Below the pieces are notes generated by a model. The model did no database searches and was not told the DNA's origin. It worked only from the letters and a program-made list of their open reading frames with translations. Both the position numbers and the translations under genes were made by a program. From contig CAYRFU010000156.1 in assembly GCA_964423525.1 (NCBI GenBank), positions 1 through 16,659 on the forward strand: DNA of 16,659 nt. The letters are read 5' to 3'. The stretch is from CAYRFU01 sp964423525 (GTDB lineage Bacteria; Vulcanimicrobiota; Xenobia; Xenobiales; JADMJV01). This document shows, in pieces, positions 6,453-13,589 of this stretch. Every line of letters begins with the position of its first letter. The first letter of the stretch is position 1.

Positions 6453-9071
6453 CTAAAAACTGACGTTAAACGACGAATTGATCAGGATGCCGTCATAGCT
6501 AAACGGATGAACCGATCGCTGGGGGGTGAACTGGGCGTTCACGCTGGGAAAGTTCGGGGTTGAAAAAACGGCCGAAGACACCTGATCCCGGGTGCTCATG
6601 AAGATCGCTTCAAGACTCCAAGTCATGGTTGGATCGATCTGGTAGTCGAAGCCCACAAAAGGCTGCGTCTGTTCCACGTCAAGGTTGTCGAAGCGAGTGG
6701 TGCCGGTGCTTTCAGCGAAGGCCGAGTAGACACCAAAGGGATCGTAGTGGCCGCGAATGGAGTAGAGGCCGTAACCCAGGTTTAAAGTAAAATCTTGGGT
6801 GGCGTCATAACCGACGCCGATCTCCCAACCGGTATAGTCGAGGTCCACATAATTGACGTTCTCACCCCGAATTCCCAGCGGGCCCGGCCGCAACTGAGCC
6901 AGATTGCTGTCGCGCCGAAAGTTGGTATTGTTGAGATGGCCGGTCAGGCGCACACCCCGGGTCTCTTCCTCGTCGAAGTACCACTTGTGCTCAGCGGTGA
7001 GACTAAAAAAGTCGCTGCTTCCGCTGGGTGACTCTAACGGAGTCGCCAAAGCGTTGCCACTGGCTACGAACGTGAAGGGCGAGAAACCACCAAAAACCGG
7101 GTCCACAAACCCAGGCGAAAAGCCCAACACAGGTGTGTTGGGAGTGCCAGCCCCAAGAGAGTTGGCCGAGAAGCGCACATCTTGGAGGGAAGGGTCCTTC
7201 TGGTCTAGGAAGCCCAACTTCAGATTGACCGCACCGTTCGCGTTAAACTCCCAAAGAAGGTCAGCCCGAAACCCCTCGCGATTGTGGGGATAGATGTCGG
7301 TGTCGTGGAGAGAGTAGAGGTCCCCCCGATAGCTGAGGAAGTTCTCACCCAGCCGAATGCCGTTTCTTAAGACCCCACCCAAGCGCGGAATCTGAATGAC
7401 GAAAGGATCGTAGGTGGGGTCAACCGAGACATAGGAAAGATCGATATCCAACCCCTCGAGAGGCGTGACCCCTGCGGTCACCCGAAAAGCGTCCCCATCG
7501 ACCGTGTAAGCCGAGTTCTTCTGAGGCCGATAATCGCTATGACCGTAGTCGATCCCGATTCGGGGGGCCACCTCGATGTCCCATTCGTAGTTGGCCGAGA
7601 TTCCGTAGCTGACCTGGTCCTGAGGTCCGATGTTACCATAAGACTGTTCGCCCAAGACCCCGGTGATGCCATCGTTATTGACGGCCGACATAGGAACCGG
7701 GCGAACGTCTGAGGTGGAGCCGATGCCGGCCGTGGCCTGATTGGGACCGCCCAATTGATTGAAGAAGAAACCAGGGGGGTTGACCCACGGGACTGGGCCG
7801 ATATTAGTGCCCGCTATCAAGCCGACCTGGCGAGCGGCTCCGCCCGAAGCATCATTAGCGGCGTGGAGGAAGTTTAAGCGAACCTCTCCCTGGTCGTCGT
7901 GGAAATGATAGGCCAGATTGAGACCCTCAGCGTGGTTGAAGTAAGCCGCCCCTCCGACTCCACCGTTACGGTCGGGGAGCAGAGTTCCCATGACCTCCCA
8001 CTCTAACTCCTGGCTCTCGTCCTCGTCGAGAGGAAAGTGGCCGTGGACCTGAACCCCGTAGCTGTCGAGGAAAGCGGGCCCAAAGGCACCGGGATTATAT
8101 TGTTTCTGATAAATCTGAGTGTTGAAGTGAGGCTCGTCGATGGTTCCCACTCTCAGGCGGGTGTCGCTCGGCTTATGGTGGACCCAGAAGTTATCCAGGG
8201 TCATACGCGTAAAAGGACGGTTGTTTTGAGGCTGAGTCCCCGCCAATCCCCCAGTCACAGTACTGATGGCTGTGAAGGCGTTACTCAGATAGGGAGCCGA
8301 GACCCCGTAGTAGAGCCCCACCGCCTGGTCCCCCTGGGAGGTAAAAGCGGTAAACTCGGCACCGGCATCAAGATCGGGGGTGATGCGAGTATTGAGCCCA
8401 AGGGTCAGCAGGCTGGTAAAACCGGTGCCGCTAGTGAGGGGCCGACCGGTCTTGAGATTGTTGACCGTGAACGTCCCCACCGCGAAAGGGTCAAAGTTAA
8501 AGCCGGCCGCCGGGCCAGCCGGAAACCGGCCTCCTGTGCCCGCTACCGAGCCCACGGCCGAATCGAAGTTGACAAGGGCGTCGGTCGTGTCGGAGAGATT
8601 AGCGCCTTGATTGGTCAGACTGTGAAAGCTGACCCGAGCTTCAAAGTTGCCGTAGAAGGTGATCCGTTCGAGCTCGGTCACCCTCTTTTCGAGGCGGTCC
8701 GTCGACTCCTCGAGATTGGTGACCCGGACCCCCAGAGCCTCCAACTCGTCTCGCAGAGCCGAAGACAGCTTTCTAAGCTCTTCCAGTTCGGCCTTCGTGG
8801 CGAAAGTGGCGTGGGCTTGCTCCATCTTGGCCAACAAGCGGGCCACCACCATAGCCACTTCCCAGCGAGAAGAGGCGCGGTCACCTTTAAAGGTGCCATC
8901 CGGGTAACCCTCCACCAGACCTTTGGCGGCCAGGGCGGCCACCGCGTCCCTGGCCCAATGATTCTCGGGCACATCAGGGAAGAGTGGAGCCGCTCGCAGC
9001 GGTCCGCTCAGTATCAAAATCCCTAAAACCCCTATAGCAACGAAATTCCTCAAACCAACCACCTTGAACAT
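6453..9071 (-). CDS. SLH-domain outer-membrane porin (OmpM/SlpA-like)
   Basis: The 872-residue product has a signal peptide (1-27), one SLH domain (about 30-83, with 'FPDVPENHWARDAV', 'GYPDGTF' and 'SRWEVAMVVARLL'), a heptad coiled coil (84-137) and a long beta-barrel beginning at 'ITFYGNFEARVSFH' (138) and ending in Phe ('SSFNVSF'), as outer-membrane barrels do. In this family the SLH domain binds peptidoglycan-linked polymer, the coiled coil spans the periplasm and the barrel forms a general diffusion pore, so the protein both tethers the outer membrane and admits solutes. The barrel portion of about 735 residues is long for a porin, pointing to many strands or large loops. The ATG at 9071 has GAGGG directly before it; a TTG seven codons in has AAGGTGG five nt upstream and is an alternative start. 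The ABC ATPase gene follows after 3 nt. Confidence 0.92.
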   Translation of the reverse strand: MFKVVGLRNFVAIGVLGILILSGPLRAAPLFPDVPENHWARDAVAALAAKGLVEGYPDGTFKGDRASSRWEVAMVVARLLAKMEQAHATFATKAELEELRKLSSALRDELEALGVRVTNLEESTDRLEKRVTELERITFYGNFEARVSFHSLTNQGANLSDTTDALVNFDSAVGSVAGTGGRFPAGPAAGFNFDPFAVGTFTVNNLKTGRPLTSGTGFTSLLTLGLNTRITPDLDAGAEFTAFTSQGDQAVGLYYGVSAPYLSNAFTAISTVTGGLAGTQPQNNRPFTRMTLDNFWVHHKPSDTRLRVGTIDEPHFNTQIYQKQYNPGAFGPAFLDSYGVQVHGHFPLDEDESQELEWEVMGTLLPDRNGGVGGAAYFNHAEGLNLAYHFHDDQGEVRLNFLHAANDASGGAARQVGLIAGTNIGPVPWVNPPGFFFNQLGGPNQATAGIGSTSDVRPVPMSAVNNDGITGVLGEQSYGNIGPQDQVSYGISANYEWDIEVAPRIGIDYGHSDYRPQKNSAYTVDGDAFRVTAGVTPLEGLDIDLSYVSVDPTYDPFVIQIPRLGGVLRNGIRLGENFLSYRGDLYSLHDTDIYPHNREGFRADLLWEFNANGAVNLKLGFLDQKDPSLQDVRFSANSLGAGTPNTPVLGFSPGFVDPVFGGFSPFTFVASGNALATPLESPSGSSDFFSLTAEHKWYFDEEETRGVRLTGHLNNTNFRRDSNLAQLRPGPLGIRGENVNYVDLDYTGWEIGVGYDATQDFTLNLGYGLYSIRGHYDPFGVYSAFAESTGTTRFDNLDVEQTQPFVGFDYQIDPTMTWSLEAIFMSTRDQVSSAVFSTPNFPSVNAQFTPQRSVHPFSYDGILINSSFNVSF

Positions 9072-9141
9072 CCCTCAATTCTGGCCTCTGGCTTTCTCGG
9101 ACCGGCGAGGGTACCCCTCCACTTTGTTGAAATGGGTGCGG
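9072..9141. promoter_or_regulatory. Short divergent control region between porin and cupredoxin genes
   Basis: These 70 bases separate the start codons of the divergent porin and cupredoxin genes and should hold their ribosome-binding sites and at least part of both promoters. I see no convincing -35/-10 pair in either direction within it, so promoters may extend into the flanking coding sequence. The assignment rests on gene layout only. Confidence 0.35.
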
Positions 9142-9846
9142 GTGAACAAATGGTTGGTTATTCTTCTCGCCCTGTCCCTATGCGCCCCGAGCTTGTCCGA
9201 ACAGCTTTCTGGCAAAGTTGAGATCAAGACGAAGCCCCCTTCCCGTGCGACCCGCGGCAAAAAAGGCCACAACTCCCGTAAGCTCCAAAAAGACTTCGGC
9301 TATAAACGGAGCTTCTTGCTGGCCGAGAGTAAGCACGGGGGCGGCCCACCCGAAGGAGCCGTTTTCGACGAAAAGTCGTATGTGGTGGTCTATGTCACCC
9401 AACAGCACGATGGCGCCAAGCTTCAAGCCCAACCGAAGAAGATCCACATCGATCAGACCGACCGTCAGTTCAAGCCTCACGTGACCGCCGCCGTGGTGGG
9501 CTCCGAGGTCAACTTCCTCAACAGCGACCCTTTCTTTCATCACATCTTCTCGACCACGGGCGAGAAGTTCGAAATCGACCGCTTCCTGCGCGGCAACAAG
9601 TCGATCGTCTTGCGCAAAGTCGGTAGTCACGAACTGTTCTGCAACATCCATCCCCGGATGAACGCCTATATTCTCGTGGTGCCGAACAACCACTTCTCCC
9701 AACTCGACGAGCAGGGGAACTTCCGCATCACCAATCTGCCGCCCGGCAAATATCTGGTCAAAGCCTGGCACCCTCGCCTCCCCCCCCAGACCCAGGTGGT
9801 CAACCTGGTGAAAGGAAAAGCCGCCCAGGTCAACCTTTCCCTGTGA
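9142..9846 (+). CDS. Periplasmic cupredoxin (plastocyanin/MauL-like) with C-terminal beta-sandwich
   Basis: From the GTG at 9142 the product has 234 residues, with a signal peptide 'MNKWLVILLALSLCAPSLS'. The frame stays open upstream to a TTG at 9064, but that would put 26 odd residues before the signal peptide. A GTG at 9136 is equally possible. The middle of the protein is a cupredoxin: the N-terminal ligand is one of H133/H134 in 'DPFFHHIFS', and the second cluster is C167-x2-H170-x2-M173 in 'LFCNIHPRM', the full type 1 copper set. Similar proteins are annotated as methylamine-utilisation or plastocyanin-like. The last 45 residues ('NFRITNLPPGKY...') match the end of a carboxypeptidase-regulatory-like beta-sandwich. 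It may carry electrons or bind copper in the periplasm. Its stop overlaps the start of the cyclase gene by GTGA, so the two are made together. Confidence 0.86.
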   Translation: MNKWLVILLALSLCAPSLSEQLSGKVEIKTKPPSRATRGKKGHNSRKLQKDFGYKRSFLLAESKHGGGPPEGAVFDEKSYVVVYVTQQHDGAKLQAQPKKIHIDQTDRQFKPHVTAAVVGSEVNFLNSDPFFHHIFSTTGEKFEIDRFLRGNKSIVLRKVGSHELFCNIHPRMNAYILVVPNNHFSQLDEQGNFRITNLPPGKYLVKAWHPRLPPQTQVVNLVKGKAAQVNLSL

Positions 9847-11657
9847 GGCTCCGAAACGAGCTCACCCTCTTTTTCGGGTCCTTGATCCTGCTACTCGGAG
9901 TCTCGGTCGGCTATGTCAGTTACCATCAAACCTACGCCATCCTGGAGCAACAGGAACGCGAGAAGCTAGGGCTAGACCTCTATCGTCAATGGGCCGGCCA
10001 AACCCTCGACGTGCTGGAAGTGAAAGCCGAGGCAGTCAAATTTCGCCTTCTTCAGGAAGCCCGCAACCTGACCGGATTTCTCTCGGAACAGCGTGAATGG
10101 GGAGCGCCTCGCCAACAGACCCTGGCCAAACTCGGGCGCCTGAGCCAGGCTCTGCTCGAAGGGGGCGACTATCAAGCCTTTCTGGACGAGGACGATGATG
10201 AAGAGGCCTGGCTCGAAGCAGCCGGCATCTTCTTGAGCCTCCCCGATGCTGCTAAAGGAAGCTACGATCTCGCCTTGATCTGCGATGATGAAGCCAACGT
10301 CTTATGCGAGTTTTACGCCTCGGGAGAAGGCACCGGAGTTCTCTCTCTGGCCGACCAGCCGCTGATTGTCGGTCTCTTGATGGGAGAACTTCAAGACTAC
10401 GCGCGAGGCTATATGCGCTACCTTGATGGCCACACCTATATGGTGGCCGCCATTCCCGTCGGCGTCAATCACCAATTCGCTCCCGCTTCCGTTATTCTGA
10501 TCGGCAAGAAGATCGACGAGCTAGTGGTGGCCGAGGCCTCCAAAAGTGCCCTAGGCGCCGACACGGTGATTGTGACCCGCGATGAAGCCTTCGCCAGTAA
10601 CCAGAGCGCCCAGCGATTGGCCGGACTCCTACCAGCCAACACCCTGGCAAGCCCCATTCAAACCGGCGCCCCCATCCAGTTGGGTGGGCGTGAGTATCTC
10701 TACACCACCTACCCGCTCCAGCAGCCTCCTGTGGGCCAACGTGAAGCGATGCTGGTGTATCTGAAGAGCGTCGATGAGATCCGTGAAACCATCAGCAGGC
10801 AGATCAATCTCGTCTTCTCGGTCACGGTGGGAGTGATCGTTCTGACTTTGATCCTGGTGGCCTGGCTAGCTCGGAGATTGACCAACCCTATCGCACTGCT
10901 GACCGAAGCCATGGAGAAGGTCGGTGACGGTCTTCTCGAGAGCCTTCCTTCCCGAGCGATTTCAGGGAGCATCGAGGTTCGCCGGGCGGCCGAGTCCTTT
11001 AATGAAATGGTGATCGGACTGCGCCAAAAACGCCAATACGAACAGTTCGTGCCGGTCGCCACCCGAGAAGCCGTCGAGAGCTCCAAAGGCGAGCAACAGG
11101 CCCTGGGAGGTTCGCGGGTGGTGAAGACCATCATGTTCAGTGATCTCCGCGGTTTCACCTCGATGTCTGAGAAACTCTCTCCCGACCAGGTGCTCGATGT
11201 CCTAAACGACTATCTTCAACGGATGACGGGGGTCATCCGAGACCACACCGGCGACATCAACGAATACATCGGAGACGCCATTCTGGCAGTCTTTGAAGAC
11301 CCCGCCGGAGCCATCGTGGCGGCCCGCCACATGAACGAAGAACTCGAAGAACTGAGGCTGACCACCACGGACGAAACGGTCCGCTCCCTAAGGCAAGGCA
11401 TCGGAATCCATACCGGAGAGTTCATCGAGGGCAACATCGGTCAAGCTGGAGACCGCATGAAACTGGCGGTCATCGGCGATACCGTCAACCTGGCCGCCCG
11501 CATCCAGGACCGAAGTCGCGACGGCCGCTTTACCTGCATTCTGGTCAGTCAAGCCACCTACGAACTGACAAAAGACCAGTTCGAGTGGGCTGAGTTCGGC
11601 CTGGAGAAATTTAAGGGTAAAGAGCAACCTGAACTCGTTTGGGAACTCAAGGTTTGA
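9843..11657 (+). CDS. Membrane receptor class III nucleotide cyclase (TM-sensor-TM-HAMP-CYC)
   Basis: The 604-residue product starts at a GTG overlapping the preceding TGA. Layout: transmembrane helix 7-26; extracytoplasmic region about 27-320 with Cache-like features; second helix 321-343; HAMP about 344-396; catalytic domain about 425-604. Metal-binding aspartates D434 ('FSDLRGFT') and D478 ('YIGDAI') and the transition-state N549/R553 pair ('VNLAAR') are all present, so it should be active. The base-selecting positions are unusual: the Lys of adenylate cyclases is E474 ('NEYIGDAI') and the Asp/Thr position aligns with A542 ('LAVIGDTVN'). Glu at the first position is the guanylate-cyclase state, so the product may be cGMP; this is an inference by hand alignment. 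The overlap with the cupredoxin gene suggests that the periplasmic sensor domain responds to that protein or to copper/redox state. Confidence 0.94.
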   Translation: MRLRNELTLFFGSLILLLGVSVGYVSYHQTYAILEQQEREKLGLDLYRQWAGQTLDVLEVKAEAVKFRLLQEARNLTGFLSEQREWGAPRQQTLAKLGRLSQALLEGGDYQAFLDEDDDEEAWLEAAGIFLSLPDAAKGSYDLALICDDEANVLCEFYASGEGTGVLSLADQPLIVGLLMGELQDYARGYMRYLDGHTYMVAAIPVGVNHQFAPASVILIGKKIDELVVAEASKSALGADTVIVTRDEAFASNQSAQRLAGLLPANTLASPIQTGAPIQLGGREYLYTTYPLQQPPVGQREAMLVYLKSVDEIRETISRQINLVFSVTVGVIVLTLILVAWLARRLTNPIALLTEAMEKVGDGLLESLPSRAISGSIEVRRAAESFNEMVIGLRQKRQYEQFVPVATREAVESSKGEQQALGGSRVVKTIMFSDLRGFTSMSEKLSPDQVLDVLNDYLQRMTGVIRDHTGDINEYIGDAILAVFEDPAGAIVAARHMNEELEELRLTTTDETVRSLRQGIGIHTGEFIEGNIGQAGDRMKLAVIGDTVNLAARIQDRSRDGRFTCILVSQATYELTKDQFEWAEFGLEKFKGKEQPELVWELKV

Positions 11658-11658
11658 G

Positions 11659-12033
11659 TCACTCGGTCATCAGGCGAACCACATTGCGACGGTATTTCAT
11701 CCACTGGCCCTCGCTCATCGCCTCTCGGCAGTGAAACATCTCGTCCACGTAAAGGTGCTGAAGCTTGAGTTCAAGATCCATGATCTGAGTCAGCTTCTGC
11801 TTGATATCTCCAGACTGAGGCTCGGTGGCTTTGAGCAGCTCCATCAACTCGTGCTTACGCGACCGGAGGCTGTTTTGGACGGTCTTGCGCTGGTGGGTAT
11901 ACTCCGTGCGAATCTGGTTGAGATGGGCGGCCTGCTCACGGCTCAGCCCCAGGTCTCCAGCCGGCTGGGCTGAAGCCGAGAGGGTGAGAAGAGTGAGAAA
12001 GAAGAGGACCCTAGCGAGACTGAGAGCTGACAA
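11659..12033 (-). CDS. CpxP/Spy/CnrX-like periplasmic helical sensor (metal-resistance family)
   Basis: Taking the TTG at 12033 gives 124 residues with a signal peptide (1-22, 'ARVLFFLTLLTLSASA'). The mature part is all helix: 'LGLSREQAAHLNQIR' corresponds to the LTxxQ-type first motif of the Spy/CpxP and heavy-metal-resistance (PF13801, CnrX/ZraP) families, and a second helical segment runs from about 74 to 122. Possible metal ligands are H37, H47, H61, H93, E98, H101 and C102. The TTG has a perfect GGGAGG six nt upstream. An ATG at 12063 in the same frame would give 134 residues but has no ribosome-binding site and spoils the signal-peptide n-region. With the TTG the gene overlaps the end of the anti-sigma gene by 23 nt. 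By analogy with CnrX it may relay a periplasmic metal or misfolding signal to the anti-sigma factor. The family call is moderately sure. Confidence 0.72.
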   Translation of the reverse strand: MSALSLARVLFFLTLLTLSASAQPAGDLGLSREQAAHLNQIRTEYTHQRKTVQNSLRSRKHELMELLKATEPQSGDIKQKLTQIMDLELKLQHLYVDEMFHCREAMSEGQWMKYRRNVVRLMTE

Positions 12034-12544
12034 GCTCGACCTCCCAGGCCTCATCGGATACATCCAGCAGAGGGCTGGAGACCTGACCGAACCTTGGGGC
12101 GGAGAGGGTTAACGTCAGTTCCGCGTCGAGCGGGCTAGCTTGACCGCGAGCGATCGGTCGGGCTGAAGGAGAAGCGAGTGGAGTCGGAGCCGAAGAGGTT
12201 GGCGGCGCAGCCACCACGGTTCCCACCCAAAACCCCAAGAACAAAACCGAGGCTGCTGTGACAACGCGAAGTCCAAACCATTCTTCAAGACCGCCCAACC
12301 AACTCGACCGGACCGGCTCGTTGCGGATCCGCTCCCAGACCTGGGCTCGAAAAGTCGGACTCACCTCGAGCCCCTCGGGCTGCCAGGCATCGAGGGCCTC
12401 CCAACTGGCCTTCATCAGCTCTAGTTCACGCCGACAGGCGGGGCACTGCTGGAGGTGCTCCCGGGCCTGCTCGGCTTGCTCAGGCTTTAGATCGCCTTCC
12501 ATCAATTCGGGAAGGTTCTTACGGATGTCTTGGCATCGTTTCAT
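12011..12544 (-). CDS. Zinc-finger transmembrane anti-sigma factor
   Basis: The 177-residue product has an N-terminal zinc-binding anti-sigma (ZAS) domain: C4-x25-H30-x3-C34-x2-C37 ('REHLQQCPAC'), which sequesters the cognate ECF sigma factor. Helices continue to about residue 75. Residues 93-112 are a single transmembrane helix, followed by a periplasmic Ser/Pro/Ala-rich linker (113-135) and a short tail with strand-like sequence ('DAELTLTLSAPRF', 'EAWEVELVSS'). The gene starts 6 nt after the sigma factor stop, which is the standard cognate-pair arrangement. The periplasmic tail is the likely contact point for the CpxP-like protein encoded next, or for a site-1 protease. The ligands and helix are clear, and the function follows from the pairing. 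Confidence 0.9.
   Translation of the reverse strand: MKRCQDIRKNLPELMEGDLKPEQAEQAREHLQQCPACRRELELMKASWEALDAWQPEGLEVSPTFRAQVWERIRNEPVRSSWLGGLEEWFGLRVVTAASVLFLGFWVGTVVAAPPTSSAPTPLASPSARPIARGQASPLDAELTLTLSAPRFGQVSSPLLDVSDEAWEVELVSSQSR
12040..12045 (-). promoter_or_regulatory. Ribosome-binding site that fixes the TTG start of the CpxP-like gene
   Basis: GGGAGG on the minus strand lies inside the last codons of the anti-sigma gene, six nt before the TTG at 12033. It is the best ribosome-binding site for any candidate start of the CpxP-like gene, and it places the signal peptide at the very N-terminus. It implies translational coupling to the anti-sigma gene. Confidence 0.65.
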
Positions 12545-12550
12545 GGAATG

Positions 12551-13207
12551 TTAGGCTTCGAGATACGGTTGCAAATTTTTCTTGAGGTTGAGCTTCGCCC
12601 TATGCAGTCGAGATTTGACGGCCGGCACGGAAAGACCTAGCACCTCGGCGATCTCCTCATAGGCGAAGCCTCTGAAGCGTTGTAGCACGACCGCCACTCT
12701 CTGCTCCTCCGGCAGACTCATCACCGCTTCGCGAACGACCTCGGAAAGCTCCTGGCGCTCGATCTGCTCCTCAGCCGAACCTCGAGGATCTTCCAACAAA
12801 CGCGAAAGAGGCTGGTCTTCAAACCCGGGAGGCCCGGAATCCAGGCTGTTAGTGCGGCGACGCTTGGCTTTGGCGCGAGCGTTGCGGCATAGATTGAGAG
12901 TCACTTTGTAGAGATAGGTAAAAAACTTGGCTCGAGCCTCAAAACGGCTGGCTGCGCGGTAAATTCGAAGGAAGACTTCCTGGGCCAGGTCTTCGGCCGA
13001 TTCGCGCTCGCCAGTAAAACGATAGACCAAATTGATAACGGTCTTTTCGTATTTTTCCATCAAGAGGTTGAAGGCTTCGGAATCTCCGGCCTTCACCCGC
13101 TCCATCAATCGAAGATCTTCATCGGTGGTGGGCTTTTCGCAGGGCTTCTCTTGGGTGCCGCTTTGGCACGAGAGAGCGTTCAGACCAGCCTCCATCACAG
13201 CTAGCAT
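12551..13207 (-). CDS. ECF-type RNA polymerase sigma factor
   Basis: This 218-residue sigma factor has an ATG start with an ideal GGAGGT six nt upstream (complement of 13214-13219). Region 2 spans about 44-114, with the core-binding 'ESAEDLAQEVFLRIYR' at 70-84 and a basic end ('RAKAKRRR', 111-118). Region 4 spans about 158-211, with 'LPEEQRVAVVLQRF' and the DNA-recognition helix 'LSVPAVKSRLHRAK'. Regions 1.1 and 3 are absent, as expected for ECF sigmas. The N-terminal tail of about 30 residues has two cysteines (C14, C23) and may be disordered. The linker between regions 2 and 4 (about 119-150) is acidic and rather long. It is paired with the zinc-finger anti-sigma factor encoded 6 nt downstream. 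The upstream BMC shell gene ends 63 nt before it, so it may be co-transcribed, or driven from its own promoter. Confidence 0.95.
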   Translation of the reverse strand: MLAVMEAGLNALSCQSGTQEKPCEKPTTDEDLRLMERVKAGDSEAFNLLMEKYEKTVINLVYRFTGERESAEDLAQEVFLRIYRAASRFEARAKFFTYLYKVTLNLCRNARAKAKRRRTNSLDSGPPGFEDQPLSRLLEDPRGSAEEQIERQELSEVVREAVMSLPEEQRVAVVLQRFRGFAYEEIAEVLGLSVPAVKSRLHRAKLNLKKNLQPYLEA

Positions 13208-13233
13208 TTTGAAACCTCCGGGTTATCTGCAGT

Positions 13234-13263
13234 TTATAACCTCTCAGGTCGCAAAAAGTTTCC
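13234..13263 (-). promoter_or_regulatory. Candidate promoter of the sigma factor operon
   Basis: On the minus strand, GGAAAC (complement of 13258-13263) resembles the GGAAC -35 core of ECF promoters. After an 18-nt spacer it is followed by TTATAA (13234-13239), a fair sigma-70-like -10, about 26 nt before the start codon. No good TTGACA element fits this -10. The mixed character makes autoregulation possible but not shown. It lies between the BMC gene stop and the sigma gene. Confidence 0.35.
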
Positions 13264-13270
13264 GGATATT

Positions 13271-13567
13271 CTATTTTTTCATGGTCGGTCTTTGGGGAAT
13301 CACAGTGGCGTCGGTATCTTCGGCCGGAGCCGGGATAACCCGGACAGCCACCAATTGGCCCACCCGACGGGCAGCATCAGCCCCGGCGTCGGTAGCCGCT
13401 TGGACAGCGCCGACATCACCCCGAAAATGGACAGAGCAGAGTCCCGCTTGAGCTTGCTCGTAGCCCACCAACTCCACCCCGGCGGCTTTCACGGCCGCAT
13501 CGGCCGCCTCGACGGCTCCGACGAAGCCGAGAGTTTCGATCATTCCCAGTGCGCGATTGCTTGTCAT
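13271..13567 (-). CDS. Bacterial microcompartment hexamer shell protein (BMC-H)
   Basis: This 98-residue protein is a single BMC domain of the PduA/EutM/CcmK type. Residues 6-35 carry the family start ('ALGMIETLGFVGAVEAAD' followed by 'VELVGY'), the centre has 'RGDVGAVQAATDAG', and 'VAVRVIPAP' closes the fold at 73-81, with a short polar tail to 98. Such proteins form flat hexamers that tile the shell facets of enzyme-filled compartments. The loop lining the central pore reads QAQAG (38-42) instead of the usual K-I-G-G/S-G, and C44 follows it, so pore size and charge may differ. GGAGGA lies 11 nt before the ATG. It starts 22 nt after the hydroxy-acid oxidase stop, so the two are in one operon. 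No pentamer (BMC-P), tandem (BMC-T) or second BMC-H gene is in the window, so it is a lone shell gene here. Confidence 0.95.
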   Translation of the reverse strand: MTSNRALGMIETLGFVGAVEAADAAVKAAGVELVGYEQAQAGLCSVHFRGDVGAVQAATDAGADAARRVGQLVAVRVIPAPAEDTDATVIPQRPTMKK

Positions 13568-13589
13568 GGCAGCGGCATTCCTCCGAGAA

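Noticed and set aside
8037..9026. Long open frame on the plus strand opposite the SLH porin
   Set aside because: It is fully antisense to a well-supported gene with signal peptide, SLH domain and barrel. Its own translation shows no domain, and its openness follows from the codon bias of the porin strand.
9064..9141. TTG at 9064 as start of the cupredoxin gene
   Set aside because: It would overlap the porin start and put 26 non-signal-like residues before a clear signal peptide that begins at 9136 or 9142.
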